Positions 7,311 through 15,370 of a stretch of 33,169 nt of DNA are shown in pieces. The notes below the pieces were generated by a model. It made no database searches. It was not told the DNA's origin and saw only the letters and a program-made list of their open reading frames with translations. The translations under genes and the position numbers were made by a program. Position 1 is the first letter of the stretch, and the number at the start of each line of letters is the position of its first letter. The stretch lies in NCBI GenBank assembly GCA_900314975.1, contig OMXI01000015.1, positions 59,627 through 92,795 of the forward strand. Direction: 5' to 3'. This stretch comes from an uncultured Eubacteriales bacterium. Lineage in GTDB: Bacteria; Bacillota; Clostridia; Oscillospirales; Ruminococcaceae.

Positions 7311-9380
7311 ATGGCAAATAATATACCAAAGGACTACGAGCTGCCCGTCTATTTGTTCCACGACGGCACAAACTATGAAACATATAAGTTCCTGGGCTGC
7401 CATAAGGGCGAGATGATGGGACTTGAGGGATACTTTTTCAGAGTATGGGCTGCCCACGCCAAAGCTATCTCGCTCGTGGGCGATTTCAACAACTGGGACG
7501 AGCAGGCTAATCCTATGACCCTTATGGGCGAAACGGAGATATGGGAGACTTTCGTTCCCGGTCTTAAAAGATTTGATACCTACAAATACTGCGTTTTCGG
7601 CTGCGACGGCAAAAAGCATATGAAGTGTGACCCCTACGGCACGCATATGGAGGTCGCTCCAGATACAGGCTCAAAGGTCTATGACATCAGCGGCTACGAG
7701 TGGAAGGACACCAAGTGGCAGGAGGAGAAAAAGACCAAGGACATCTACAATTCTCCTATGAACATCTACGAGGTACACCTCAACAGCTGGAAGACCTGCA
7801 CCGATGGAAAGTACTATTCCTACACCAAGTTTGCTGATTCGATTATCCCGTATATGACCGAAATGGGCTATACGCATATCGAGTTTATGCCGCTTGCAGA
7901 GCACCCCTTTGACGGCTCGTGGGGATATCAGGATATCGGCTATTATGCACCGACCTCGCGCTTTGGCACACCGCACGAGTTTATGCGTATGATAGACAAG
8001 TTCCACCAAGCAGGCATCGCAGTTATCCTTGACTGGGTACCCGCGCATTTCCCAAGAGATGAGGCTGGACTTTTCGAGTGGGACGGCGGCGCGGCTTACG
8101 AGTATACCGACCCCAAAAAGAGAGATCATCTGACGTGGGGAACAAGAGTGTTCGACTACGGCAGACCTGAGGTAAGGAGTTTCCTTATTTCAAACGCTCT
8201 GTACTGGCTCGAGCAGTACCACGTTGACGGACTGAGAGTTGACGCAGTCGCATCAATGCTGTATCTTGATTACGACAGACGCGACGGCGAGTGGACACCT
8301 AACAAGGACGGCGGCAACCATAACCTTGAGGCTGTCGAGTTCCTGCAAAAGCTCAATTCCGCTGTGTTCTCAAGAGATCCCAATACCTATATGATAGCCG
8401 AGGAATCGACCGCGTGGCCTATGGTCACAAAGCCCGTTTCCGACGGCGGACTGGGCTTTAATTTCAAGTGGAATATGGGCTGGATGAACGATATGCTCAA
8501 GTATATGCAGTATGACCCTATCGACCGCTCGTTCCACCACGATATGCTCACGTTCTCGTTCTTCTATGCGTTCAGCGAAAACTTTATCCTGCCCATCTCG
8601 CACGACGAGGTCGTACACGGCAAGGCTTCGCTTGTCAACAAAATGCACGGCAGTGACGTTGACGGCAAGTTCGCACAGTGCAAGCTGTTTATGGCGTATA
8701 TGATGGCTCACCCCGGCAAAAAGCTCACATTTATGGGCGCTGATTTTGCACAGTTCAGAGAGTGGGATTACGAGAACGGACTTGAATGGTTCCTCGTTGA
8801 CGAGTACGAAAACCATAGAAACTATCAGCAGTTCACAAAGAACCTCAACAATTTCTATAAGAATACCCCTGCACTTTGGGAAAGAGATTTCAGCTGGGAA
8901 GGCTTCAGCTGGATATCAAACGACGACTTCCGCCAGAGCATCATCATTTTCAGACGCTTTGATAAAAACGGCGGCGAGGTAATAGTTGTGTGCAACTTTG
9001 TACCCGTCGAAAGAAAGTCGTATTGCTTCGGCGTTCCCTACAAGGGCAAGTATACCGAGGTGTTCAACTCCTCGACAGCCGACGGCAAGCCGGGAACGAA
9101 CGGCACCGTCAAGAGCGTCGAGCAGGGTATGCACGGCTTTGAGCAGTCAATATGCATTGATATCCCTGCGTTCAGCGTGATGTATTTCACCGTTGAAAAG
9201 GAAAAGAAAAAGGCTGCCAGAAAGACAGCTGCCAAAAAAGCAGAGCCGAAAAAGACAGCAAAGAAAACTGCCGCAAAGGCTGAAAGCAAGACCGCTGCAA
9301 AGAAAACAGCAGAAAAGAAAGCTGCCGTGAAAACAGCGGAAAAGAAAACATCAAAAACAGCTAAAAAGGCTGAAAAATAA
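7311..9380 (+). CDS. glgB: 1,4-alpha-glucan branching enzyme with a Lys/Ala-rich C-terminal tail
   Basis: GlgB introduces alpha-1,6 branches into glycogen. The 689-aa protein has an N-terminal CBM48 (about residues 35-125, with VGDFNNW), a GH13 barrel (about 150-530) and a C-terminal beta domain. Catalytic residues fit GH13: nucleophile D311 in GLRVDAVAS, acid/base E364 in MIAEEST, and D432 in ISHDEVVHGK. After the last beta strand (SVMYFTVEK) comes a 60-residue tail (630-689) built almost only of K, A, T and E (motifs like AAKKTA), resembling the histone H1 C-terminal tail; this is unusual for GlgB. The start has AGGAGG six bases upstream. It leads a glgB-glgC-glgD-glgA operon, with glgC following after 25 nt. 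Confidence 0.96.
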   Translation: MANNIPKDYELPVYLFHDGTNYETYKFLGCHKGEMMGLEGYFFRVWAAHAKAISLVGDFNNWDEQANPMTLMGETEIWETFVPGLKRFDTYKYCVFGCDGKKHMKCDPYGTHMEVAPDTGSKVYDISGYEWKDTKWQEEKKTKDIYNSPMNIYEVHLNSWKTCTDGKYYSYTKFADSIIPYMTEMGYTHIEFMPLAEHPFDGSWGYQDIGYYAPTSRFGTPHEFMRMIDKFHQAGIAVILDWVPAHFPRDEAGLFEWDGGAAYEYTDPKKRDHLTWGTRVFDYGRPEVRSFLISNALYWLEQYHVDGLRVDAVASMLYLDYDRRDGEWTPNKDGGNHNLEAVEFLQKLNSAVFSRDPNTYMIAEESTAWPMVTKPVSDGGLGFNFKWNMGWMNDMLKYMQYDPIDRSFHHDMLTFSFFYAFSENFILPISHDEVVHGKASLVNKMHGSDVDGKFAQCKLFMAYMMAHPGKKLTFMGADFAQFREWDYENGLEWFLVDEYENHRNYQQFTKNLNNFYKNTPALWERDFSWEGFSWISNDDFRQSIIIFRRFDKNGGEVIVVCNFVPVERKSYCFGVPYKGKYTEVFNSSTADGKPGTNGTVKSVEQGMHGFEQSICIDIPAFSVMYFTVEKEKKKAARKTAAKKAEPKKTAKKTAAKAESKTAAKKTAEKKAAVKTAEKKTSKTAKKAEK

Positions 9381-9405
9381 ACTTTAAATTGGTGGGTGAA
9401 TAATT

Positions 9406-10608
9406 ATGTTCAACAAGAAAGAATGTGTGGCAATGCTTCTTGCGGGCGGACAAGGCAGCCGTCTGTATGCGTTGACACAGTCAGTTGCAAAACCTGCAGT
9501 TCCGTTCGGCGCAAAGTACAGGATTATTGACTTTCCGCTGTCTAACTGCGTAAATTCGGGCATAGATACCGTAGGCGTGCTTACACAGTATCAGCCGTTC
9601 GTGCTTAACGAGTACATCGGAAACGGTCAGCCATGGGACCTTGACCGTATCCACGGCGGCGTTCACGTTCTGCCTCCTTATCAGACCGCTTCCGGCGCTG
9701 ACTGGTATTCGGGCACAGCAAACGCAATCTATCAGAACATCAGCTTTGTAGACAGATATGACCCCGAGTACGTTGTTATCCTCTCGGGCGACCACATCTA
9801 CAAAATGGACTACAACAAGATGCTCAACTACCATAAGGCAAAGAAAGCAGATGCAACGATCGCAGTGCTTGACGTTCCAAAGGAAGAGGCATCAAGATTC
9901 GGTATTATGATAACCGACGAGGACGATAATATTATCGACTTTGAGGAAAAGCCGAAGAATCCGCGCTCCACGCTTGCATCAATGGGTATTTACATCTTTA
10001 CATGGAAAAAGCTCCGTGAGTACCTTATCGCAAACGAGAACGACAAGGAAGCTTCCAAGGACTTCGGTAAGAACATCATCCCCGATATGCGCGAGGCAGG
10101 CGAAAAGCTGGTAGCATACAGATTTGACGGCTACTGGAAGGACGTAGGAACAATAGACTCTCTGTGGGAAGCAAATATGGATCTTATCAATCCAAATATC
10201 CCGATAGATCTGTATGATCCTGCGTGGAAGATCTATTCAAGAAACCCTGTTCTTCCTCCGCAGTGCATAGGTCCCGATGCAGAGATCCAGAACTCAATGG
10301 TAACAGAGGGCTGTGTTATCAACGGCTCGGTAGAGTTCTCAATGATCTCCGAGGGCGTTACAGTCGAAAAGGGCGCAGTGATTTATGACTCGATACTTAT
10401 GCCCGGTGCCGTTATCAAGGCAGGCGCAAAGGTAGAGTATGCAATAGTAGGCGAAAACACAGTGATAGGCGAAAATGCACAGATAGGCGCAAGACCCGAG
10501 ACTATCGAAGATAAGGACTCCTGGGGCGTTGCGGTAGTCGGACACAACATCACCGTTTCCGACGGCGGAACAGTTGCACCTAAGGCTATCATCTACGAAA
10601 ATATTTAA
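9406..10608 (+). CDS. glgC: Glucose-1-phosphate adenylyltransferase, catalytic subunit
   Basis: GlgC makes ADP-glucose from ATP and glucose 1-phosphate, the committed step of bacterial glycogen synthesis. The 400-aa product has the pyrophosphorylase loop GGQGSRL at 14-20, followed by the [19 protein letters not shown] segment, [12 protein letters not shown] with the metal-binding Asp, the IDFEEKP and SMGIYIF strands, and a left-handed beta-helix from about residue 280. A GGTGGGTG ribosome site precedes the ATG. It is followed after 17 nt by glgD, with which it probably forms a heterotetramer, as in other Firmicutes. Confidence 0.97.
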   Translation: MFNKKECVAMLLAGGQGSRLYALTQSVAKPAVPFGAKYRIIDFPLSNCVNSGIDTVGVLTQYQPFVLNEYIGNGQPWDLDRIHGGVHVLPPYQTASGADWYSGTANAIYQNISFVDRYDPEYVVILSGDHIYKMDYNKMLNYHKAKKADATIAVLDVPKEEASRFGIMITDEDDNIIDFEEKPKNPRSTLASMGIYIFTWKKLREYLIANENDKEASKDFGKNIIPDMREAGEKLVAYRFDGYWKDVGTIDSLWEANMDLINPNIPIDLYDPAWKIYSRNPVLPPQCIGPDAEIQNSMVTEGCVINGSVEFSMISEGVTVEKGAVIYDSILMPGAVIKAGAKVEYAIVGENTVIGENAQIGARPETIEDKDSWGVAVVGHNITVSDGGTVAPKAIIYENI

Positions 10609-10625
10609 GAAAGGACCGAGTAAAA

Positions 10626-11753
10626 ATGGAAGTAAATATGGGTAATGTACTGGGTCTTGTTTTCGCTAATATGCACGACATGACTCTTGGAGACCTTACA
10701 AAGAACAGAACAATGGGTTCTGTCCTCTTCGGCGGAAGATACAGACTTATCGACTTTCCTGTGTCGAATATGGTAAACAGCGGCATCAGCGAGGTCGGCG
10801 TTATAACTAAATCAAACTATCAGTCCCTGCTTGACCACCTGGGCTCTGCAAGAGAGTGGGATCTGGCACGCAAAAAAGGCGGACTTTATATCCTGCCGCC
10901 TTTCGGCAACGTTGAAAGCACACTCTACAGAGGTCGTATCGAGGCTCTGTACGGCGCTATGAGCTTTATCAAGAACTCAAGAGCAAAGTACGTTGTACTC
11001 TCTGACTGCGACGTTGTTACAAATATCGACTATAAGCCGATAGTTCAGCAGCATATCGATTCGGGCGCGGATATCACCGCCGTTGTCCACACAGGCGTTT
11101 ATACCTCCGAGGAGGTAAAGACCTCTACCGTGTTCAACGTTTGTGAGGACAAGTCTGTTTCATCAGTGCTCATTATGCCCGATATCAGCGGCACCTGCAC
11201 GATAAGCCTCAATATGTTCGTTATGTCAATGGACTTTATGCTGGATATGATTAACGACGCTATGGCAAGAGGCAACGTAAGCTTTGAAAAGAATATCCTT
11301 CAGGCAAAATGCAGCGAGCTGAAGATTATGACTTACGAGTATGACAACTACTTCAGCAAGCTCAACAGCGTTCAGAGCTACTTCAAGGCTAACCAGATGC
11401 TTATCGACCCCGAGAACGCAAAGAAGGTGTTTGTTGACAAGAGGTCTATCTATACAAAGGTCTCCGACAACGCACCTGCAAAGTATGACCTCAACTGCAA
11501 GGTCAAGTCGTCACTTATCGCAGACGGCTGTATCATCGAGGGTGAGGTCGAGAACTCCGTTCTGTTCAGAGGCGTTAAGATAGGCAAGGGCGCAAAGGTC
11601 AAGAACTGCATACTTATGCAGGGAACTACCGTTGGCAATAACGCAGAGCTTAACTACCTTATCACCGATAAGAACGTTACAATCAGCGAAAACCACGCGC
11701 TTTCAAGCTCACCGAGTTATCCTATGTATGTAGGCAAGGGCGCAAGCGTATAA
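10626..11753 (+). CDS. glgD: GlgD, regulatory paralogue of glucose-1-phosphate adenylyltransferase
   Basis: GlgD is the noncatalytic partner that modulates GlgC in Firmicutes. The 375-aa protein aligns with GlgC along its length (GGRYRLIDFPVSNMVNSGI, DCDVVTNIDY, beta-helix repeats from about residue 280), but the catalytic GGxGSRL loop is replaced by FANMHDMTLGDLTKNRTMGS, as expected of GlgD. AAAGGA precedes ATG 10626 by ten bases; an in-frame ATG at 10638 would shorten it by four residues. It lies 17 nt after glgC. An imperfect long hairpin separates it from glgA. Confidence 0.95.
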   Translation: MEVNMGNVLGLVFANMHDMTLGDLTKNRTMGSVLFGGRYRLIDFPVSNMVNSGISEVGVITKSNYQSLLDHLGSAREWDLARKKGGLYILPPFGNVESTLYRGRIEALYGAMSFIKNSRAKYVVLSDCDVVTNIDYKPIVQQHIDSGADITAVVHTGVYTSEEVKTSTVFNVCEDKSVSSVLIMPDISGTCTISLNMFVMSMDFMLDMINDAMARGNVSFEKNILQAKCSELKIMTYEYDNYFSKLNSVQSYFKANQMLIDPENAKKVFVDKRSIYTKVSDNAPAKYDLNCKVKSSLIADGCIIEGEVENSVLFRGVKIGKGAKVKNCILMQGTTVGNNAELNYLITDKNVTISENHALSSSPSYPMYVGKGASV

Positions 11754-11771
11754 CCTGAATTTGCACAAAAA

Positions 11772-11804
11772 GGGCAGGGCAGTGCCTGAAAGCGTGCCTT
11801 GCCC
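11772..11804 (+). other. Stable hairpin in the glgD-glgA spacer
   Basis: GGGCAGGGCA (11772-11781) pairs with TGCCTTGCCC (11795-11804) in a 10-bp stem with one G-U pair and a 13-base loop. No T-run follows, so it is not a standard terminator. It may protect or process the mRNA and set the ratio of glgA to glgBCD, or act as a weak attenuator. Confidence 0.6.
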
Positions 11805-11841
11805 CAATATACAAAACAGCAGTAATAAAGGGGGTTTGATT

Positions 11842-13254
11842 ATGAATATACTGTATACAGCAAGTGAGGCTATACCTTACGCGGCTTCGGGCGGACTTGC
11901 AGATGTGGCAGGTTCACTCCCTGCGGCTATAAACGCACTGGGACATGACTGCCGTGTGGTAATGCCGTATTACAGCCAGATTAGACAGGAGCTTAAAGAC
12001 CAGCTTTCCTACGTTACCAACTTTACCGTTCCTGTTGCCTGGAGAAACCAGTACTGCGGCGTGTTTACGGGTGTTGTAAACGGCGTGACATATTATCTTC
12101 TGGATAACGAGTATTATTTTCAGAGAAACGGTCTTTACGGTTTCTATGACGATGCGGAGAGATTTATCTTCTTCTCAAGAGCTATACTTGAGCTTTTGCA
12201 TTATATTGATTTTCACCCCGACATCATCAACGCTAACGACTGGCAGACGGCTCTCGTACCCGTTTACTTTGATATCTTCTACCGCTATCAGCAGGGCTAT
12301 GAGGACATAAAGACGGTGTTCACTATCCACAATATTCAGTATCAGGGACAGTACGGACTTGAGCTGATAAACGATATTATGGGCATACCTCTTTACCATA
12401 CCGACCTGCTTTCGTATGACGGCGATGTAAACTTTATGAAAGCGGCAATAGAAACTGCCGACAAGGTAACGACCGTTTCGCCAAGCTATGCTTGGGAGAT
12501 ACTCGACCCGTGGTATTCGCACGGAATGGACAGAGAGCTTGTGCATAAGCAGTACAAACTCTGCGGTATACTCAACGGTATCGACAAAACGATTTATGAC
12601 CCTTCTACAGATAAAGCGATACCGAAGAATTACGGTCTTAACAACAAGGCAGGCAAACAGACGTGTAAGAAAAAGCTGCTTGACGAGCTTGGTATGGCAG
12701 GCGGCAAAGAGCCTGTTATCGGCATAGTTACAAGGTTTGTTTCGCACAAGGGTCTTGACCTTATCAAGTACGTCTTTGAGGATATTCTGAGGGCAGGCTA
12801 TAAGTTTGCTATCTTGGGCTCGGGCGAAAAGATATACGAGGACTTTTTCAGCGAGATGCATTACCGCTATCCCGATAAGGTAGGTCTTACTCTCGGTTTC
12901 GTACCCGACCTTTCAAGAAGGATATATGCAGGTTCGGATATGTTCCTTATGCCTTCGCAGAGCGAGCCTTGCGGACTTGCGCAGATGATAGCCCTTCGCT
13001 ACGGCACAATACCTATAGTTCGCGAAACGGGCGGTCTGCGTGATACCATTCACGATGCGGGCGACAAGGGCGGCAACGGCTTTACCTTCAAGACCTACAA
13101 CGCGCACGATATGCTCGATGCCTGCGTAAGAGCAAGGGCTTACTACGATAACCGCATGAAGTGGGGAAATCTTGTAAACACCGCACTCAAGCAGGATTTC
13201 GGCTGGGAAAATTCAGCCAAGCAGTATATCGCGCTTTACGAAGATATTCACTAA
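11842..13254 (+). CDS. glgA: Glycogen synthase (ADP-glucose, GT5)
   Basis: GlgA extends alpha-1,4-glucan chains from ADP-glucose. The 470-aa protein starts MNILYTASEAIPYAASGGLADV, the GT5 N-terminal motif. The Lys of the usual KTGGLADV is Ser here (ASGGLADV), a change I believe is common in Clostridia. It also has HNIQYQGQYG, VTTVSPSYAWEI, and the C-terminal GT-B nucleotide site MPSQSEPCGLAQMIALRYG with PIVRETGGL. The ATG at 11842 is chosen because AAAGGGGG lies seven bases upstream; the open frame extends 27 codons further up, but that part covers the spacer hairpin and has no ribosome site. It is the last gene of the glg operon; no glgP is in the window. Confidence 0.96.
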   Translation: MNILYTASEAIPYAASGGLADVAGSLPAAINALGHDCRVVMPYYSQIRQELKDQLSYVTNFTVPVAWRNQYCGVFTGVVNGVTYYLLDNEYYFQRNGLYGFYDDAERFIFFSRAILELLHYIDFHPDIINANDWQTALVPVYFDIFYRYQQGYEDIKTVFTIHNIQYQGQYGLELINDIMGIPLYHTDLLSYDGDVNFMKAAIETADKVTTVSPSYAWEILDPWYSHGMDRELVHKQYKLCGILNGIDKTIYDPSTDKAIPKNYGLNNKAGKQTCKKKLLDELGMAGGKEPVIGIVTRFVSHKGLDLIKYVFEDILRAGYKFAILGSGEKIYEDFFSEMHYRYPDKVGLTLGFVPDLSRRIYAGSDMFLMPSQSEPCGLAQMIALRYGTIPIVRETGGLRDTIHDAGDKGGNGFTFKTYNAHDMLDACVRARAYYDNRMKWGNLVNTALKQDFGWENSAKQYIALYEDIH

Positions 13255-13290
13255 CCAATGAATATACATTTAATATGCCTGTTAAATGGG

Positions 13291-13321
13291 AAAAGAGCTG
13301 CTTTTAAGCGGCTCTTTTTTT
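13291..13321 (+). terminator. Terminator of the glycogen operon
   Basis: AAAAGAGCTGCTT pairs with AAGCGGCTCTTTT (one mismatch) across a two-base loop, followed by a T-run, about 40 bases after the glgA stop. It may also work weakly in reverse. Confidence 0.85.
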
Positions 13322-13332
13322 GCGCAAAATAA

Positions 13333-13360
13333 AAGGTCACGGGTTTGTTCCCGTGACCTT
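13333..13360 (-). terminator. Terminator of the LCP gene
   Basis: On the minus strand AAGGTCACGGG and CCCGTGACCTT form a perfect 11-bp stem with a six-base loop, followed by TTATTTT, four bases after the LCP stop codon. With the glg terminator it separates two convergent units. Confidence 0.85.
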
Positions 13361-13364
13361 GGTT

Positions 13365-15080
13365 TTAGTAGTATTGCTGTTGTTGCTGCTGTTGCTGAAG
13401 CTGCGCGTTGGGGTCTGTATCGGTCTGCTGCTGCTGACCGCCGCCCTGCGTGTAGGTGTACTGGTTTATAGTACCTGCCTCCATTTTTTCGATAGCCTGT
13501 TCAACAGTTGTCGAGTCGCCGTAAACCATATCGAGCAAAAGTGTGCAGCACTTATCGTAATCGGGTACAAGCACCGCCATCTGATTGATGACCTCCTCGG
13601 TAAAGTACGGATAATGCGGCATCTGCACCTGACAAATCTGATATCCCATTATCTCCTTGGCGTTGAGTATCAAAGATGCTATCTCGCCGTCGGTGATATC
13701 TGTGGTTATCTGCGGAGCAACCTTGTTTATAAGACCGTCAAGCTCAAGTATGCTCATGTTCTTCATTCCGTTGATGATAGTGGTTATCATCTCGCGCTGT
13801 CTTTCAGTTCTGCCGTAGTCATCACCGCAGCCCTCTCTGATACGCGCATATGCAAGAGCCTGATTTCCGTTGAGATGCTGTTTGCCCGGCTGCTTTACAT
13901 AATCCTTTGTTTCAGGATTTTTCAGGTAGTAGTTGTGCTCACGGATAGCCTCGTTGATAGCGTTGAATTCGTCCTGGTCAACATCCATATCAACGCCGCC
14001 GATAGTTTCTACAACATCGATGAACGAGTAGAAGTTTACCTTTACAACCCTGTCGATGTTGATGTTATAGTAATTAGCGATAGTTTCTTTCAGAAGCGGA
14101 ATGCCCTCATGCCAGTAAGCCGTGTTGAGCCTTCCCATGCCGTAACCGTTGATGTTAAGGTACTGGTCACGAAGGAACGATGCAAGAACTATCTTTTTCT
14201 TTTCCTTGTTTATCGAAACAAGCAGCTGAACGTCTGTGTTGCCTCGCTGGTCATCGGCAGTGTCTCTGAGGTCCTCACCGATAATCAGAATGTTCATAAC
14301 GTTCTCGTTATTTATCGGCGTGCTTCGCTTTGCAAGCATTTCCTTGAGTTTTGCTTCCTGGTCCTCTTTATTTATTGTATCGGGTTTGGAGACCAGCTCG
14401 CTGCTGTCTATCGGATGCTCGCCCGAGTTTACCTTGGAGTCTATCTTTCTGTTGAGCTTACCTGTGTAGCTGAAAAACAGAACTATAACAACAACTGCAA
14501 TAAGCGCCAGCGTGAGAACTATCGATACAACAGTGATAAGGATAGTCTTTTTCTTCTTTGACCAGCCCTTTTTCTTCTTGCCTCCCGCTTTTTCGCTGCT
14601 CTGCGGTGGTCTGCGTCTGCGCATCTCGTCACTCGGTCTGCCGCCCTGTCCGTCGGGTCTTGGACGTCTTTGTCCGTCAGGGCGCGGTCTGCGCTGTCCG
14701 TCGGGTCTTGGTCGCCTTTGCCCGTCAGGGCGCGGTCTGCGCTGTCCGTTGGGTCTTGGCCGTCTTTGTCCGTCGCCGCGGGGTCTGCGCTGCCCGTCGC
14801 CGCTGGGTCTGCTCTGTCCCTCGCTGCGAGGCTTGCTTTCGCCGTTTGAGTCGTCAAAATCTATTATAGGCTTTATATCTTCATCAGCATCTGTCGCTTT
14901 AGTTTCCGCTTTGTCGGGAGTTTCCTTTGGTTCATCAGTGAAATCCATAAGCTCACCGCCGAACTTTTCCATATCCTCAGCCGACAGCTTTCCAAGCTCT
15001 GATGCATCGCCGTGATTATCTAAATTGTTGAGCTCTTCGTTGTCCATTATATCTTCACTTGGGTTCCCTGTGAGGAACAT
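13365..15080 (-). CDS. LytR-CpsA-Psr family protein with a repetitive Arg/Pro cytoplasmic tail
   Basis: LCP proteins attach teichoic acids or other glycopolymers to peptidoglycan outside the membrane. From the start at 15080 the protein is 571 aa. It has an acidic N terminus, an Arg/Pro region (about 85-160) with six GQRRPR copies, a Lys cluster, one membrane helix (about 180-204), then an extracellular LCP domain. Motifs seen: NILIIGEDLRDT, GNTDVQLLVSIN, ASFLRDQYLNI, MGRLNTAYWHEG, NGNQALAYARIR and GRTERQREM, which carry the Asp/Arg residues of the phosphate site. The C terminus is Gln-rich (QLQQQQQQQQYY). I chose 15080 because the promoter places the transcript start near 15117, which excludes ATGs 15119 and 15110; AAGGAG lies close to 15080. 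ATG 15047 is an alternative. Confidence 0.9.
   Translation of the reverse strand: MFLTGNPSEDIMDNEELNNLDNHGDASELGKLSAEDMEKFGGELMDFTDEPKETPDKAETKATDADEDIKPIIDFDDSNGESKPRSEGQSRPSGDGQRRPRGDGQRRPRPNGQRRPRPDGQRRPRPDGQRRPRPDGQRRPRPDGQGGRPSDEMRRRRPPQSSEKAGGKKKKGWSKKKKTILITVVSIVLTLALIAVVVIVLFFSYTGKLNRKIDSKVNSGEHPIDSSELVSKPDTINKEDQEAKLKEMLAKRSTPINNENVMNILIIGEDLRDTADDQRGNTDVQLLVSINKEKKKIVLASFLRDQYLNINGYGMGRLNTAYWHEGIPLLKETIANYYNINIDRVVKVNFYSFIDVVETIGGVDMDVDQDEFNAINEAIREHNYYLKNPETKDYVKQPGKQHLNGNQALAYARIREGCGDDYGRTERQREMITTIINGMKNMSILELDGLINKVAPQITTDITDGEIASLILNAKEIMGYQICQVQMPHYPYFTEEVINQMAVLVPDYDKCCTLLLDMVYGDSTTVEQAIEKMEAGTINQYTYTQGGGQQQQTDTDPNAQLQQQQQQQQYY
14646..14837 (-). repeat. 24-bp tandem repeat encoding Gly-Gln-Arg-Arg-Pro-Arg-Pro-Asp units
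   Basis: Seven 24-bp units plus an eighth degenerate one lie head to tail inside the LCP gene. Units alternate between two forms (plus-strand CTGTCCGTCGGGTCTTGG and TTGTCCGTCAGGGCGCGG types), giving a 48-bp higher order period for the first two pairs. The period is a multiple of three, so copy number can change without a frameshift. Confidence 0.9.
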
Positions 15081-15123
15081 TTCTCCTTTCGCTATATATC
15101 TTTTATGCATAACATACAAAGAT

Positions 15124-15152
15124 ATTATACACTATAAATGGTTTTATTTCAA
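15124..15152 (-). promoter_or_regulatory. Promoter of the LCP gene
   Basis: Minus-strand TTGAAA (15147-15152), 17-bp spacer and TATAAT (15124-15129). The predicted transcript start near 15117 decides the translation start of the LCP gene. Confidence 0.8.
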
Positions 15153-15307
15153 CATATAATTTGTTACAAATCTTCGGTGCGGTGTGGTAAACTATTTGTT
15201 TAAATAGTGCATCTTTTTTGCAAAAATATACACACAGCCCTTTGCAGCGACGGATAGTACGCCTTTATGTGCGGGTGAAAAAAATCTTGAAAAAGTTTGA
15301 AAAACAC

Positions 15308-15336
15308 TTGCAATTTTATTGAGTGTGTAGTAAAAT
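15308..15336 (+). promoter_or_regulatory. Promoter of the DUF1846 gene
   Basis: TTGCAA (15308-15313), 17-bp spacer and TAAAAT (15331-15336), the same two hexamers as the glycogen promoter. The transcript would start near 15343. Confidence 0.75.
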
Positions 15337-15370
15337 AAAAAACGAAGTTTGTATTGGAAGGAAATCTATA

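Noticed and set aside
13320-14561. 413-codon plus-strand frame opposite the LCP gene
   Set aside because: Its start lies in a terminator and its sequence is the complement of the LCP domain; no ribosome site.
15191-15219. AT-only hairpin ACTATTT/AAATAGT followed by a T-run between the LCP and DUF1846 genes
   Set aside because: The stem has a single G-C pair, and no upstream plus-strand gene needs a terminator there.
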